A stretch of 42,255 nucleotides of DNA, taken from the NCBI RefSeq assembly GCF_000829695.1, contig NZ_BBNN01000036.1:93044-135298 (forward strand). Direction: 5' to 3'. The stretch is from Streptomyces sp. NBRC 110035 (GTDB taxonomy: Bacteria; Actinomycetota; Actinomycetes; Streptomycetales; Streptomycetaceae). The notes under the pieces are model-generated. The model did not search any database, was not told the origin of the DNA, and saw only the letters and a program-made list of their open reading frames with translations. The position numbers and the translations under genes are program-made. The first letter of the stretch is position 1; the number at the start of each line of letters is the position of its first letter. Of this stretch, positions 16,308 to 24,671 are shown one piece after another.

Positions 16308-16398
16308 GCAATCAGGGTCGGTCAAGAGTGCAGAGGCCAGCGCGCCGAGCCCGGGGTGGAACCGGGCGGCGGCCGCGGTCAGGAGAGCGGGGCGGCGA

Positions 16399-16920
16399 TC
16401 ATCTGGTGAGTTGGTCCACCCGAAGCAGGTCGTCGGGGCTGATGTGGATCGCCCCGATGTTGGCGAGCCACTGCATCCACACCGGCTCAATGCCGGGCGC
16501 GGCCTCGAACTCGGCGTCTGTGATGCGTCCCTGGGCGTAGGCGACCGTCCGGTCTGCCAACTCCTGGAGAGCGTCGGGAGCGATCCAGCGGACGTTCTTC
16601 GTCTCGCGGGCACTCGGGGTGAGGTCGCCGGTGACGGTGGCCTGGTAGACGGTCCAGTCGTGGCCGGTGCCGCGTGCGCCGGGAAGGCGGCGGCATGGGT
16701 TGTCCCGCCAGGCGCCGGTGACGTGGGTGAGGCCGGTAACGGTGAGGCCGAGTTCTTCCTCGACCTCGGCGCGGCCCGCGTCCTCGGCGGTCCCGTGGTC
16801 GTCGATGTGGCCGGCGGCAGGTGCCGTGCCGGGCGGGAAGGTGGCGCGGTCGAACATCAGGTAGCGGCTCCGGTGATCGGTGATGACGATGCCGACCGAG
16901 GTGTTGTCGCAGGTCTTCAT
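16399..16920 (-). CDS. Nudix hydrolase
   Basis: A 173-residue protein whose Nudix box reads GHIDDHGTAEDAG...EVEEELGL at about residues 37-59. This fits GX5EX7REUXEEXGU except that Ala replaces the conserved Arg before the first Glu of the EVEEE set. The N-terminal KTCDNTSVGIVITDHRSRYLMF is a normal first strand. It should hydrolyse a nucleoside-diphosphate derivative in the cytoplasm. About 45 residues after the catalytic domain (IEPVWMQWLANIGAIHI) may be substrate-specific. It is the first of two Nudix genes in tandem on this strand. Confidence 0.82.
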   Translation of the reverse strand: MKTCDNTSVGIVITDHRSRYLMFDRATFPPGTAPAAGHIDDHGTAEDAGRAEVEEELGLTVTGLTHVTGAWRDNPCRRLPGARGTGHDWTVYQATVTGDLTPSARETKNVRWIAPDALQELADRTVAYAQGRITDAEFEAAPGIEPVWMQWLANIGAIHISPDDLLRVDQLTR

Positions 16921-17141
16921 GGTCTCGTTCCCGGTGGGTGCTGGAGGTCAGGCGGCTACGAGCAGAGGATGGCGATCCTCGCCGAGGCCACCGACGACGT
17001 CACGGTGACGAGTTGGCTCGTGATCGTCGCCGAGCTCCCGGAGGAGGCGTGACGCCGATCGCGCCCACCCCAGTGCCTTCTACAACGAGATGTTCCCTGC
17101 CCGTTAGCTGGCCGCCGCGAGAGCTTCCGGTGGCGCAGGGG
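16921..17141. other. Short gap with possible gene debris
   Basis: On the plus strand, two adjacent frames give short coding-like pieces: YEQRMAILAEATDDVTVTSW up to a TGA near 17050, then HPSAFYNEMFPAR up to a TAG near 17107. They may be the frameshifted end of a lost gene. The Nudix gene promoter at 16920 should also lie here. Nothing is firm. Confidence 0.25.
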
Positions 17142-17702
17142 TTACCTGATTCCGGTCGATGTGGTGACCGCCCGCGCGATCCGGGGTCCGACGAGGCGCT
17201 CCGCCACATCGAGTGGGTACCAGGCGGCGCCGGTCACCTCGGACTCCTGGATACGTCCGACCTCGGCGTCGGCCGTCGCGAAGGCGTAGCCGATGTCCAG
17301 GTGGTAGTGGACCGGCTCGTCCTTCGCGGGCCTGGCCGGCACCTGGCCGAACTCGACATAGGCGGGGTGCATCGAGACGGGGACGATCTGCGCGGGGTCG
17401 ATGCCGGTCTCCTCCGACAACTCCCTGATTGCCGCACCGACCAGCGTCGTATCGGTCGGCTCAAGATGACCGCCTGGCTGCAAGGTGATCCCGTACGCGA
17501 GGTGTTCGATCAGGAGGACCTCGGCGCCGTCCCGGACCAGCAACGCGCCGGCGGTGACGTGCATGGGGAAGGTCCGCCGCGAGGCGAACTCCTGGCCTTC
17601 GGCCAACAAGCGAAGCGGCTCGGCCAGCTGTCCGGCCTCCTGCGGGTAGCGCTCAAGGTAGGCGGCCAGCACGTTCGCGATGTCGGAGTCAGTGATCGCC
17701 AC
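17142..17702 (-). CDS. Nudix hydrolase
   Basis: A 186-residue Nudix enzyme starting at a GTG at 17702, 10 bases after AAAGGAGG. It has a helical N-terminal extension (IANVLAAYLERYPQEAGQLAEPL), then the catalytic domain with GGHLEPTDTTLVGA followed by RELSEETGI at about residues 95-115. A HPAYVEFGQVPARPAKDEPVHYHLDIGYAF segment follows the box. This architecture is common among actinobacterial Nudix proteins of unassigned substrate. It is divergent from the ABC exporter. Confidence 0.88.
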   Translation of the reverse strand: MAITDSDIANVLAAYLERYPQEAGQLAEPLRLLAEGQEFASRRTFPMHVTAGALLVRDGAEVLLIEHLAYGITLQPGGHLEPTDTTLVGAAIRELSEETGIDPAQIVPVSMHPAYVEFGQVPARPAKDEPVHYHLDIGYAFATADAEVGRIQESEVTGAAWYPLDVAERLVGPRIARAVTTSTGIR

Positions 17703-18046
17703 AGGTCATCGCCCTCCTTTCGGCCTGAGGAGGGGTTCCGCCGAGACCGGCCGTTCGAGGGCGGCCGCCAAGCACGTGCACAGTCAGCTCCACAGGGGTC
17801 GTGGCGTACCGGAAGTCCCGCACTCTACAAGTCCGCCGGGCCCCATACGCACCAACGCGCCCTTTGGCGTACGGCGCCTGGGAACCTCGGCGATTCGGCC
17901 AACAGCCGTTGGTGGCAGTGCCGTTGCGGGAGCTGGGTCGGTGCAGCTTCCACGATTCCTCGAACCCTCTATCCCGGGGCTTCAGGGCCGACCGAAAAAC
18001 GTGTGTTCGATATCAGGGCTGCGTCGTTGAGCCTCGCGAACCAGCC
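17703..18046. other. Divergent promoter region, no gene seen
   Basis: About 340 bases lie between the leftward Nudix gene and the rightward ABC exporter. I see no credible gene. Promoters for both must be here, but no consensus pair stands out. The start of the exporter is uncertain, so the region may be slightly longer. Confidence 0.4.
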
Positions 18047-20011
18047 GTGACGACCGACAGGGGGATCGACTTGACCTCGGGTAGCACAGCCGCACAGCCG
18101 AGCGCGGACGAAGCGGAGGGGACTCCACCGGACAGCGGGGGCGCGGCGCAGGAGGAGGAGTTCCAGTACCGGGACGAGTCCCGGCTCCAAGCCGGCGCGC
18201 AGATGACCACGACCACGATGGCGCGGCGCCTGCCCGTGCTGGTGCGTCGGTCGCTGCGGATGGCGTGGCAGGTTGACCGGGGCGCAACGGCCGGACTGCT
18301 CGCGTGCCAGATCGGCACCGGCGTGCTGGCCGCACTGGGCCTGTTCGCCGTGACCGGGACCCTCACCGCGCTGATCGCCTCCGGCGACATCACCGAGCGG
18401 CTGCGGGAGGCGGCTCCACAGCTGGCCGTCATCGCGGTGGCTGCCGGGCTGCGCGCCCTGCTGGGAGTCACGGTGACCTGGCTGACCGGGCGTCTGCGGC
18501 CGGTCCTCGCCCGTGCCGCGGAAGTCAGCATGGTCGAGGCGGCTCTCGGCGCCGAGGCCGCGGCGAACAACAAGCCGGGGTACAACGACCAGTACGACAT
18601 CGCCGACCGCGGCGCCCAGGTCACTCCCGACCTCGTGGAAGAAGCCCAGGACGTGCTGGCCGCCACGGCGACCCTCGCCGCCGGCGCGACCGTCCTCACC
18701 GTGATCCACCCGATTCTCCTGCCTCTGCTTCTCCTGGCGTGCCTGCCGCAGGCCGCCGCGTACGTGCGCGCAGCCCGCGTGGTGTACCTCGCGGGCCTGG
18801 AGACGTCGGGGCGCCGGCGGATGCTGCACAAGCTGCGCTGGCACATGTCCTACATGGAGTCCAGCGAGGAGATGCGAGCCTGCCTGGCCGGCCCGTTCCT
18901 CCTCGGCCGCTACCGGCGCCTGGCCGCCTCCGTCAACGTCTCCGAGCGCGAGGCCGCGAACACCGGGGCCTGGATGGGCCTGGCCGGCGCGGCGGCCGGC
19001 GGAGTCGCCTCGGCGGCGGTCTGGGCGACCCTGCTGTGGCTCCTGGTCTCCGGCCGGATGGACCTGGCGGCCGGCGGTGGCGCGGTCTTCGCCCTGCAGA
19101 CGGCGACCGGCTCCGTACGCGGCATCATCAACGGCGGAGCCCGGCTGGTGCGCACAGGCTGGTACGTGCAGGACTGGCAGAACTTCATCGACAACGCGCA
19201 CGGGCAGGCGATGGTGGCCTCGCGTGGCTCCGAGATACTGCAGGCGCCGCCAGAGCGGTTCGAGGTCCGCGACGTCACCTACCGGTACGACGGTGCGGAG
19301 AAGGACAGCCTGGCCGGTGTGTCGCTGAAGGTACGGCGCGGGGAGATCGTGGCGCTGGTCGGGGAGAACGGGTCGGGGAAGACGACGCTGTCCCGGCTGA
19401 TCTGCGGGCTGCTGCTGCCGACCTCCGGGGAAGTGGCCTGGGACCATACGACCACCGCGCGGATGGATCCGTGGGAGGCGTGGAAGCACGTAGCGGTAGC
19501 ACCGCAGCGGTTCACCTACCTGCCACTGACGCTGCGCGACAACGTCACCCTGGGACAGGGCGACACCAGCGACGCCGCGCTCATGGCGGCCTGCGAGGCG
19601 TCCGGAGCCGCGGACATGCTGCCCGCCCTCCGTTCCGGCCTCGACACCCTTCTGACCTCCGAATGGTTCGGCGGCCACCAGCTGTCCGGCGGGCAGTGGC
19701 AACGCGTCATCCTGACCAGGGCATTTCACCGGAAGGCGAGTCTGCTGGTGATGGATGAGCCCACGGCCGCGCTCGACGCCCGAGCTGAGCACCACGTGTT
19801 CACCGGCCTGCGGGACCTGGCCAAGGACCGCGCCATCCTTCTGATCACGCACCGGCTCGCCAACGTCGCCGTGGCCGACCGGATCGTCGTGCTCGACCAG
19901 AGCCGCCTGGTCCAGGAAGGCACGTACGCGCAGCTCACCCGCGAACCCGGGCTCTTCCGGACCCTGTGGGAACTGGAGCAGCGCACCGGCGGCGCGCCCG
20001 ATCCGACCTGA
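18047..20011 (+). CDS. ABC exporter, fused transmembrane and ATPase domains
   Basis: The frame codes for 654 residues from GTG 18047. TTG 18071 with AGGGGG upstream, or ATG 18203, could be the real start. About 50 polar residues precede a transmembrane domain (about 70-360) with segments such as TAGLLACQIGTGVLAALGLF and LPLLLLACLPQAAAY. The nucleotide-binding domain has Walker A GENGSGKTT at about 439, Q-loop APQRF, signature LSGGQWQ at about 546, Walker B LLVMDEPTAAL and H-loop THRL. It is a half-transporter expected to homodimerise and export a lipid, peptide or small molecule. No peptidase domain is present. A strong hairpin follows, separating it from the next operon. Confidence 0.9.
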   Translation: MTTDRGIDLTSGSTAAQPSADEAEGTPPDSGGAAQEEEFQYRDESRLQAGAQMTTTTMARRLPVLVRRSLRMAWQVDRGATAGLLACQIGTGVLAALGLFAVTGTLTALIASGDITERLREAAPQLAVIAVAAGLRALLGVTVTWLTGRLRPVLARAAEVSMVEAALGAEAAANNKPGYNDQYDIADRGAQVTPDLVEEAQDVLAATATLAAGATVLTVIHPILLPLLLLACLPQAAAYVRAARVVYLAGLETSGRRRMLHKLRWHMSYMESSEEMRACLAGPFLLGRYRRLAASVNVSEREAANTGAWMGLAGAAAGGVASAAVWATLLWLLVSGRMDLAAGGGAVFALQTATGSVRGIINGGARLVRTGWYVQDWQNFIDNAHGQAMVASRGSEILQAPPERFEVRDVTYRYDGAEKDSLAGVSLKVRRGEIVALVGENGSGKTTLSRLICGLLLPTSGEVAWDHTTTARMDPWEAWKHVAVAPQRFTYLPLTLRDNVTLGQGDTSDAALMAACEASGAADMLPALRSGLDTLLTSEWFGGHQLSGGQWQRVILTRAFHRKASLLVMDEPTAALDARAEHHVFTGLRDLAKDRAILLITHRLANVAVADRIVVLDQSRLVQEGTYAQLTREPGLFRTLWELEQRTGGAPDPT

Positions 20012-20038
20012 TCCCCCGCCCGCAGTCCTGAACCGACT

Positions 20039-20060
20039 CCGGCCGTCCGCCAACGGCCGG
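20039..20060 (+). terminator. Strong hairpin terminator after ABC exporter
   Basis: CCGGCCGT (20039-20046) pairs with ACGGCCGG (20053-20060) across a six-base loop. A perfect 12-bp palindrome GGTCGGCCGACC follows at 20061-20072. No U-run is present, as is usual in Streptomyces. Confidence 0.6.
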
Positions 20061-20136
20061 GGTCGGCCGACCCACCGGCCCGGTCGGCCCATCCGGCACC
20101 CGACGACCAAGCCGACCGACACCCCCGGGAGGAACC

Positions 20137-20220
20137 GTGTTCCCCGATCTCACCGAATCTGATGGCGACGTGCCCTGCCGCTCTGCCGACCCGCGCACGG
20201 GCGCGAGGTCTGCCCGATGA
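20137..20220 (+). CDS. 27-residue peptide coupled to kinase gene
   Basis: A GTG at 20137 stands five bases after GGGAGGA, a strong ribosome-binding site. The frame (VFPDLTESDGDVPCRSADPR...) ends in a TGA that overlaps the ATG of the next gene (ATGA at 20217-20220). The frame could be a leader that couples translation, or a small protein. One Cys and several Ser/Thr make a modified-peptide precursor conceivable but unsupported. It would be the first cistron after the terminator. Confidence 0.4.
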   Translation: MFPDLTESDGDVPCRSADPRTGARSAR

Positions 20221-21101
20221 GCCCAACGAAGCCGCTGCCCGCGGCACTGCAGCGCTGGGCGGAACAACGGATCGGCCCCGTCGTGTCCGTCCGTGACGCC
20301 TCGCACGACTGGGACCGCTCCCGGGTGTGGGACCTGGAGGGCGAACGCGGGGTGCACCACTACCTGAAGGTCTCCCCCAGCGAGAAGTTCTTCACCCGTG
20401 AGAGCCGGGCCTACCGCCACGTCGTCCCCGCCCTCGGACACACCCGGGCACCCCACCTCGTCGACAGCCGCGCCCAGGACCTGGCCCTGCTGCTCACCGC
20501 GGTCCCCGGCGCCCCGGCGAAGGAACTCGGCTTGGACGCCGCCGAGTTGCGGACCGTGCACCAGCAGGCCGGAACACTCTGCGCCCGGCTCCACGAGGCA
20601 GGGCCACTCGATCGCGGCGACCGGGTGGAGGCCGAAGCCTCGTTGCCCGCCGCCGCTGACGGAGCGGAGAAGCACCTAGCGCGCGCCGGGGACCGGCTCA
20701 ACCAGGACGAGCAGCAGCTGATCCGCGACCACGCTGCCCGCCTTCACCGCACCGGCCCGGTGCCCGTCGGCTGCATCCATGGCGACAACCAGCCGCGGAA
20801 CTGGATGTGGTCCACGCGCGGGCTCGCCCTCATCGACTTCGAACGGTCCCGGCCGGCCGCCCGCGTCCAGGACCTCGTCATCCTCGCCACCACCCAGTGG
20901 GCCGACCATCCGGACCGCGAGAAAGCGTTCCTCCACTCCTACGGACGGGAGCTGTCCGACGCCGAACGGCACGCGCTGCGCTGCCTGACCGCGCTCGATG
21001 CGGTCAACTGCCTGGCCTGGGGCCCGGACAACGGCGACGCCGAGGTCACGGCCCGGGGCCGGCGGACCCTGGACCGGCTCATGAGGGAGGGCCGGCCGTG
21101 A
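20217..21101 (+). CDS. APH-fold phosphotransferase
   Basis: A 294-residue APH/choline-kinase-like protein with the intact catalytic loop CIHGDNQPRNWMW and metal motif LIDFERSRPA. The N-lobe has VHHYLKVSPS with the probable ATP-binding Lys, then ESRAYRHVVPAL. It should transfer the ATP gamma-phosphate to a hydroxyl on a small molecule. It overlaps the 27-codon frame upstream and the Nudix gene downstream (GTGA at 21098). A kinase and a pyrophosphatase are thus made together with a putative exporter, suggesting a phosphorylated intermediate or self-resistance by phosphorylation. The substrate is unknown. Confidence 0.88.
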   Translation: MSPTKPLPAALQRWAEQRIGPVVSVRDASHDWDRSRVWDLEGERGVHHYLKVSPSEKFFTRESRAYRHVVPALGHTRAPHLVDSRAQDLALLLTAVPGAPAKELGLDAAELRTVHQQAGTLCARLHEAGPLDRGDRVEAEASLPAAADGAEKHLARAGDRLNQDEQQLIRDHAARLHRTGPVPVGCIHGDNQPRNWMWSTRGLALIDFERSRPAARVQDLVILATTQWADHPDREKAFLHSYGRELSDAERHALRCLTALDAVNCLAWGPDNGDAEVTARGRRTLDRLMREGRP

Positions 21102-21571
21102 GCGCCGTACACCGGAGCATCGGGAACGTCATGGTCCTGCTCCAGCGTCCTGGCGACGGCCGGGTCCTGACCGTCCGGCACCAGGCGACGTCGTGGCACT
21201 CCCCCGGGATGCTCACGGTCGTCGGAGGGCGCCTCGAGGAGGGCGAGTTCCTCGACGAGGGAGCGGTGCGCGAGCTCGCCGAGGAAGTCGGCATCCGCAT
21301 CAGCCCGGACCGCCTGCGGCTGTGCCAGCTGCTCCACTTCCACGCGGCGGACGGTGAGCGGGTGATCGGCGCCGCTTTCACGGTGCGGGAGTGGGAGGGC
21401 ACCCCGTACAACCGCGAGCCGGGCACGCACACCGAGCTGGTGTGGGTCGACCCGGCCACGCCGCCGCCCGACTGCCACCCCTTCACCCACGCGGTCCTCA
21501 CCCGCTTCGCCACCGGCTGGCTCTACGCCAACGTGATCGCCCCGGAACTGCTGGGCGGTGAGGCCGGGTGA
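21098..21571 (+). CDS. Nudix hydrolase
   Basis: A 157-residue Nudix enzyme starting at GTG 21098 within the kinase stop. The box GGRLEEGEFLDEGAVRELA...EEVGI fits the consensus completely. Following strands (LCQLLHFHAADGERVIGAAF, ELVWVDPATPP) resemble MutT/ADP-sugar-type Nudix proteins. It overlaps the MFS gene by GTGA at 21568. It may hydrolyse a nucleotide-linked metabolite made or exported by the operon; the substrate is not predictable. Confidence 0.9.
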   Translation: MSAVHRSIGNVMVLLQRPGDGRVLTVRHQATSWHSPGMLTVVGGRLEEGEFLDEGAVRELAEEVGIRISPDRLRLCQLLHFHAADGERVIGAAFTVREWEGTPYNREPGTHTELVWVDPATPPPDCHPFTHAVLTRFATGWLYANVIAPELLGGEAG

Positions 21572-22860
21572 CGACCTCCACCCAGACGGCCAGGACCGCG
21601 ACGGTCACCTCCCCGGATCTGCGCCGCTTGGTCGCCAGCGAGTGCGCGAGCCTGTCCGGATCCGCGGTCAGCACCGTCGCCCTTCCCACCCTGGCCGTAC
21701 TGGAACTCCACGCCTCCACCACCCAGATCGCCGCGCTCGCCTTCCTCGGCCAACTGCCCAACGCCGTCGTGGCGCTCCCGGCCGGCGCGCTCTCGGACCG
21801 CTACGCCAAGCGCCCCCAGATGATCGCCGCGGACCTCACAGCCGCCGCGGGCCTGGCGACCATCCCGGCCGCCGCCTTCGCCGGGGTGCTCGGCATCGGC
21901 CAGCTGTACGCGGTCGCCGTCGTCCTGGGCATCACCAAGATCGTGCACGACGCGGCCGCCATCAGCTACCTGCCCTTCCTCGTCGAACCTCACCTGCTGC
22001 AGCGCGCGAACTCCCGGCTCGGCGCGGCCTCGTCGGTGGCCGACAGTGCGGGCAGCAACGCGGGCGCCGCGCTGGTCGGCGCCGTCGGTGCCGCCCGCTC
22101 CGTCCTCGCCGACGTCCTCTCCTACCTCGTCTCCGCGCTGCTCGTGTGGCGCATCCGCACCCCCGAGCCGGTCGCCCCGCCGACCGAGGGCCGCCGGACC
22201 CTCGCGCGGGACATCGGGGAAGGTCTGCGCTACGTGGCCGGGCAGCCCACGATCCGCACGGTGATCGCGGCCCTGTCCACGCTCAGCTTCGGCCTGGCGG
22301 TCATGAACACGTACTGGGCGTACTACCTCCTCGCCGAGCTGCACGTGTCCCCGACGGCGTTCGGCGTGATCATGGGGGTCGGCGGCGCGGGCAGCCTGGC
22401 CGGGGCGCTCCTCGCCCCGCGCATCGCCTCACGGATCGGCATCGGACCGACGATCATCATCGGGTTCGCGGTCAGCCCGCTGGCCCAGATCCCCCTGCTG
22501 CTCGCCGGACCCGGACTCCGGTGGCAGATCGCGCTCGCCGGGACGCTGGCCGTTCAGCTGTTCTGGGTCACAGCCTCCGGGACGAGCCAGAGGTCGCTCC
22601 GGCAGATCCTGTGCGAGCCGCGCTTCCAGGGCCGCATGCAGGCCGCGAGCACCACGGTGACCGCCGGGGCCCGGCCCCTGGCCGCCGCGGCCGCCGGCGC
22701 CCTGGTCCTCTTCCTCGGCGTCCGCGGCACCCTCACCGTCGGGGCGGTCCTCCAAATCGTCCCCGTGATCCTCCTGCTCGTCTCCCCTGTCCGCGCCCTG
22801 CGGGACATGCCCGTCCCGCCCGCGCGGACCGCCGTGCCGCCCGCCCGTGAAGGAGCCTGA
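21568..22860 (+). CDS. MFS efflux transporter
   Basis: A 430-residue major-facilitator protein with about 12 membrane segments and the conserved loop GALSDRYAKRPQM between helices 2 and 3. It resembles the enterobactin/macrolide exporter group (MFS_3-like) of actinomycetes. The start is a GTG at 21568, coupled to the Nudix gene. The stop overlaps the methyltransferase start (TGATG). In this setting it most likely exports the product of the operon or a toxic intermediate. Confidence 0.9.
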   Translation: MTTSTQTARTATVTSPDLRRLVASECASLSGSAVSTVALPTLAVLELHASTTQIAALAFLGQLPNAVVALPAGALSDRYAKRPQMIAADLTAAAGLATIPAAAFAGVLGIGQLYAVAVVLGITKIVHDAAAISYLPFLVEPHLLQRANSRLGAASSVADSAGSNAGAALVGAVGAARSVLADVLSYLVSALLVWRIRTPEPVAPPTEGRRTLARDIGEGLRYVAGQPTIRTVIAALSTLSFGLAVMNTYWAYYLLAELHVSPTAFGVIMGVGGAGSLAGALLAPRIASRIGIGPTIIIGFAVSPLAQIPLLLAGPGLRWQIALAGTLAVQLFWVTASGTSQRSLRQILCEPRFQGRMQAASTTVTAGARPLAAAAAGALVLFLGVRGTLTVGAVLQIVPVILLLVSPVRALRDMPVPPARTAVPPAREGA

Positions 22861-23438
22861 TGACGACGACCTCGACCGCCGCGTACTGGGAACCGCTCTG
22901 GGCAGGCGGTCGTCGCTACCGGCAACTCGACGGCCCCGAGAACCGGCTGATGGACGAACACCTCGGCCCCGGCCGCGGACGCCCGGCCCTCGACATCGGC
23001 TGCGGCGACGGCGCCCTGGCCCGCCGCCTCCACCACGAGCTCGGATACCGCACCACCGGCATCGACATCTCCCCCAGCGCCGTCGCACTCGCCGCCGCCC
23101 ACGACGAAGGCCCCGCCCCCGGTCCGGCGTGGCGGTGCGCAGACATCACCACCAGCGACCTCACGGCACTGCCGGAGCCCGCGTACGCGGTCATCACCTG
23201 CCGCCTGGTCTACCGGTGGATGGCGGACAAGACGGCCTTCCTCCACCGCGTCCGCCACCTCCTTGTCCCCGGCGGGACGTTCTGGGTGGTCACCGAGATC
23301 GCCGGACGCCGCGAGGACACCGATCCCCGCCGAGGTCTCGGGATCAGCCCCGCCGAGGCCGAGACCCTCACCTCCGGCTGGTCCGCCGTCCAGAGCGCCG
23401 ACCTCGATGTGCTCCGCTGCTACGCCCTGCGCCCCTGA
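22860..23438 (+). CDS. Class I SAM-dependent methyltransferase
   Basis: A 192-residue methyltransferase starting at ATG 22860 behind AAGGAG. Motif I is LDIGCGDGALARRL at about residue 45, the acidic motif II is TTGIDISPSAVALA, and motif IV is around WRCADITTSDL. The C-terminal beta-hairpin typical of the Methyltransf_11/25 group follows. N-terminal YWEPLWAGGRRYRQLDGPEN is a common lead-in for small-molecule enzymes. It is the fourth enzyme or transporter gene of a coupled operon, and a second methyltransferase follows 33 bases later. Confidence 0.9.
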   Translation: MTTTSTAAYWEPLWAGGRRYRQLDGPENRLMDEHLGPGRGRPALDIGCGDGALARRLHHELGYRTTGIDISPSAVALAAAHDEGPAPGPAWRCADITTSDLTALPEPAYAVITCRLVYRWMADKTAFLHRVRHLLVPGGTFWVVTEIAGRREDTDPRRGLGISPAEAETLTSGWSAVQSADLDVLRCYALRP

Positions 23439-23471
23439 CCCCCCGCTCACCCCTTGCCGATGGAGGACTCG

Positions 23472-24629
23472 GTGACCACCGAGAAGGACACCGTCGAAAT
23501 CTGGAACACCTACGGCGCCCACCAGATCACCAGAGGACGTCAGCCGCCCGAGCTGGAGAGGTGGGACTGGGGAATCCCGGAGACCGGCCCAGGCATCAAC
23601 GCCCTCGGCGAGGTGGCGGGACTTCGTGTCCTCGACCTCGGCAGCGGCCTCGGCCGGCACGCCGCGCACCTGGCCGCCCTGGGCGCCAAGGTCACCGCCG
23701 TCGACGCCTCACCCGCCCAGCACCAGCGCGCCCTCACCCGCTACCCGGACCACCCCGGCCTGCACCTGGTGTGCGCCGACGCGGTGGACCACCTGCGCGC
23801 TGCCGGCCCGTACGACCTGATCTACTCCGTCGGCTCCGTGCCGTACCTGGACCCAGGCCGGCTCCTGCCCGCCCTGGCCAACGGCATCAAACCGGGCGGA
23901 CGCCTGGTCTTCTCCGCGCTGCACACCAACTCGGACGGTGCCGGGCCCTCGAACGAGGTGACCCCGCGGCCCGAGATCCTGCGCTTGCCCGGCACGACCC
24001 AGGACCACCCCGTGAACATGTGGGTCCTCAGCGTGCAGCTGTGGGAAGACCTCCTGGTCCAGCACGGCCTCACCCTGGAATCGGTCACGCCGATCTGCTC
24101 ACCCACGGCGGACAACGCGGTCTCCTACCGGCTGTACACGGCCCGCCGTCCGAAACGCGTGCCGAGCCGTCCCCGCACCAGCGCACCTCCGCCGCCGAAC
24201 ACCGCGCTCGGGGTCGGTGTGATCGTGTACGGCCCGGACGGCGTCCTGCTCGGCCGACACCGGCGCCGTACCTGGGAGCTCGCCGGCGGGACCGTCGAGC
24301 CGGGCGAGACGTTCGCCGAGGCCGCCGTCCGCGAGCTCTGCGAGGAGGCCGGCCTCGTGGCCGAGCCCGACGACGTTCAGGTGCTGGGCACGCTCCTGGA
24401 CCGGGTGGGCGACGTCGTACGGCTGACGGTGCCCGTCCTGATCACCCGCTGGTCCGGCATTCCTCAGCAACGAGAGGAGGCCATCGGCTCCTGGCGGTTC
24501 TGGCCCCTCGACGCGCTGCCCCAGCCGCTGTTCGTGCCCAGCGCCCAGTGCCTGACCGCCTGGAACCCCGCCCTCCCGCTCGACCACCCGCCCGCCCACT
24601 TCCAGGCGTACGCCTCCCCCGGCCGGTAG
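23472..24629 (+). CDS. SAM methyltransferase-Nudix hydrolase fusion
   Basis: A 385-residue bifunctional protein. I prefer GTG 23472, five bases after GGAGG, over ATG 23460. Residues of about 10-215 are a class I methyltransferase (EIWNTYGAHQI, LDLGSGLGRHAAHLAALG, VTAVDASPAQ, CADAVDHLR). A Pro/Arg/Ser linker (about 220-240) leads to a complete Nudix domain with GGTVEPGETFAEAAV followed by RELCEEAGL. Methylation and hydrolysis of a nucleotide-linked substrate on one chain suggests consecutive steps. This fusion is not one I know as a characterised enzyme. A PIG-L gene follows 42 bases downstream. Confidence 0.9.
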   Translation: MTTEKDTVEIWNTYGAHQITRGRQPPELERWDWGIPETGPGINALGEVAGLRVLDLGSGLGRHAAHLAALGAKVTAVDASPAQHQRALTRYPDHPGLHLVCADAVDHLRAAGPYDLIYSVGSVPYLDPGRLLPALANGIKPGGRLVFSALHTNSDGAGPSNEVTPRPEILRLPGTTQDHPVNMWVLSVQLWEDLLVQHGLTLESVTPICSPTADNAVSYRLYTARRPKRVPSRPRTSAPPPPNTALGVGVIVYGPDGVLLGRHRRRTWELAGGTVEPGETFAEAAVRELCEEAGLVAEPDDVQVLGTLLDRVGDVVRLTVPVLITRWSGIPQQREEAIGSWRFWPLDALPQPLFVPSAQCLTAWNPALPLDHPPAHFQAYASPGR

Positions 24630-24671
24630 CCCGGCCGCCCGCGACCGCGTTCGACAGAGAGGGCCTTACCC

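Noticed and set aside
17969..20122. A 717-codon open frame on the minus strand
   Set aside because: It is antisense to the ABC exporter, whose Walker, signature and H-loop motifs prove the plus-strand reading.
18047..20220. A class V or other lanthipeptide cluster (ABC exporter, small peptide, APH-like kinase)
   Set aside because: The 27-residue peptide has a single Cys and no recognisable leader/core organisation, and no HopA1-like lyase, LanM-type or LanC-type protein is present.
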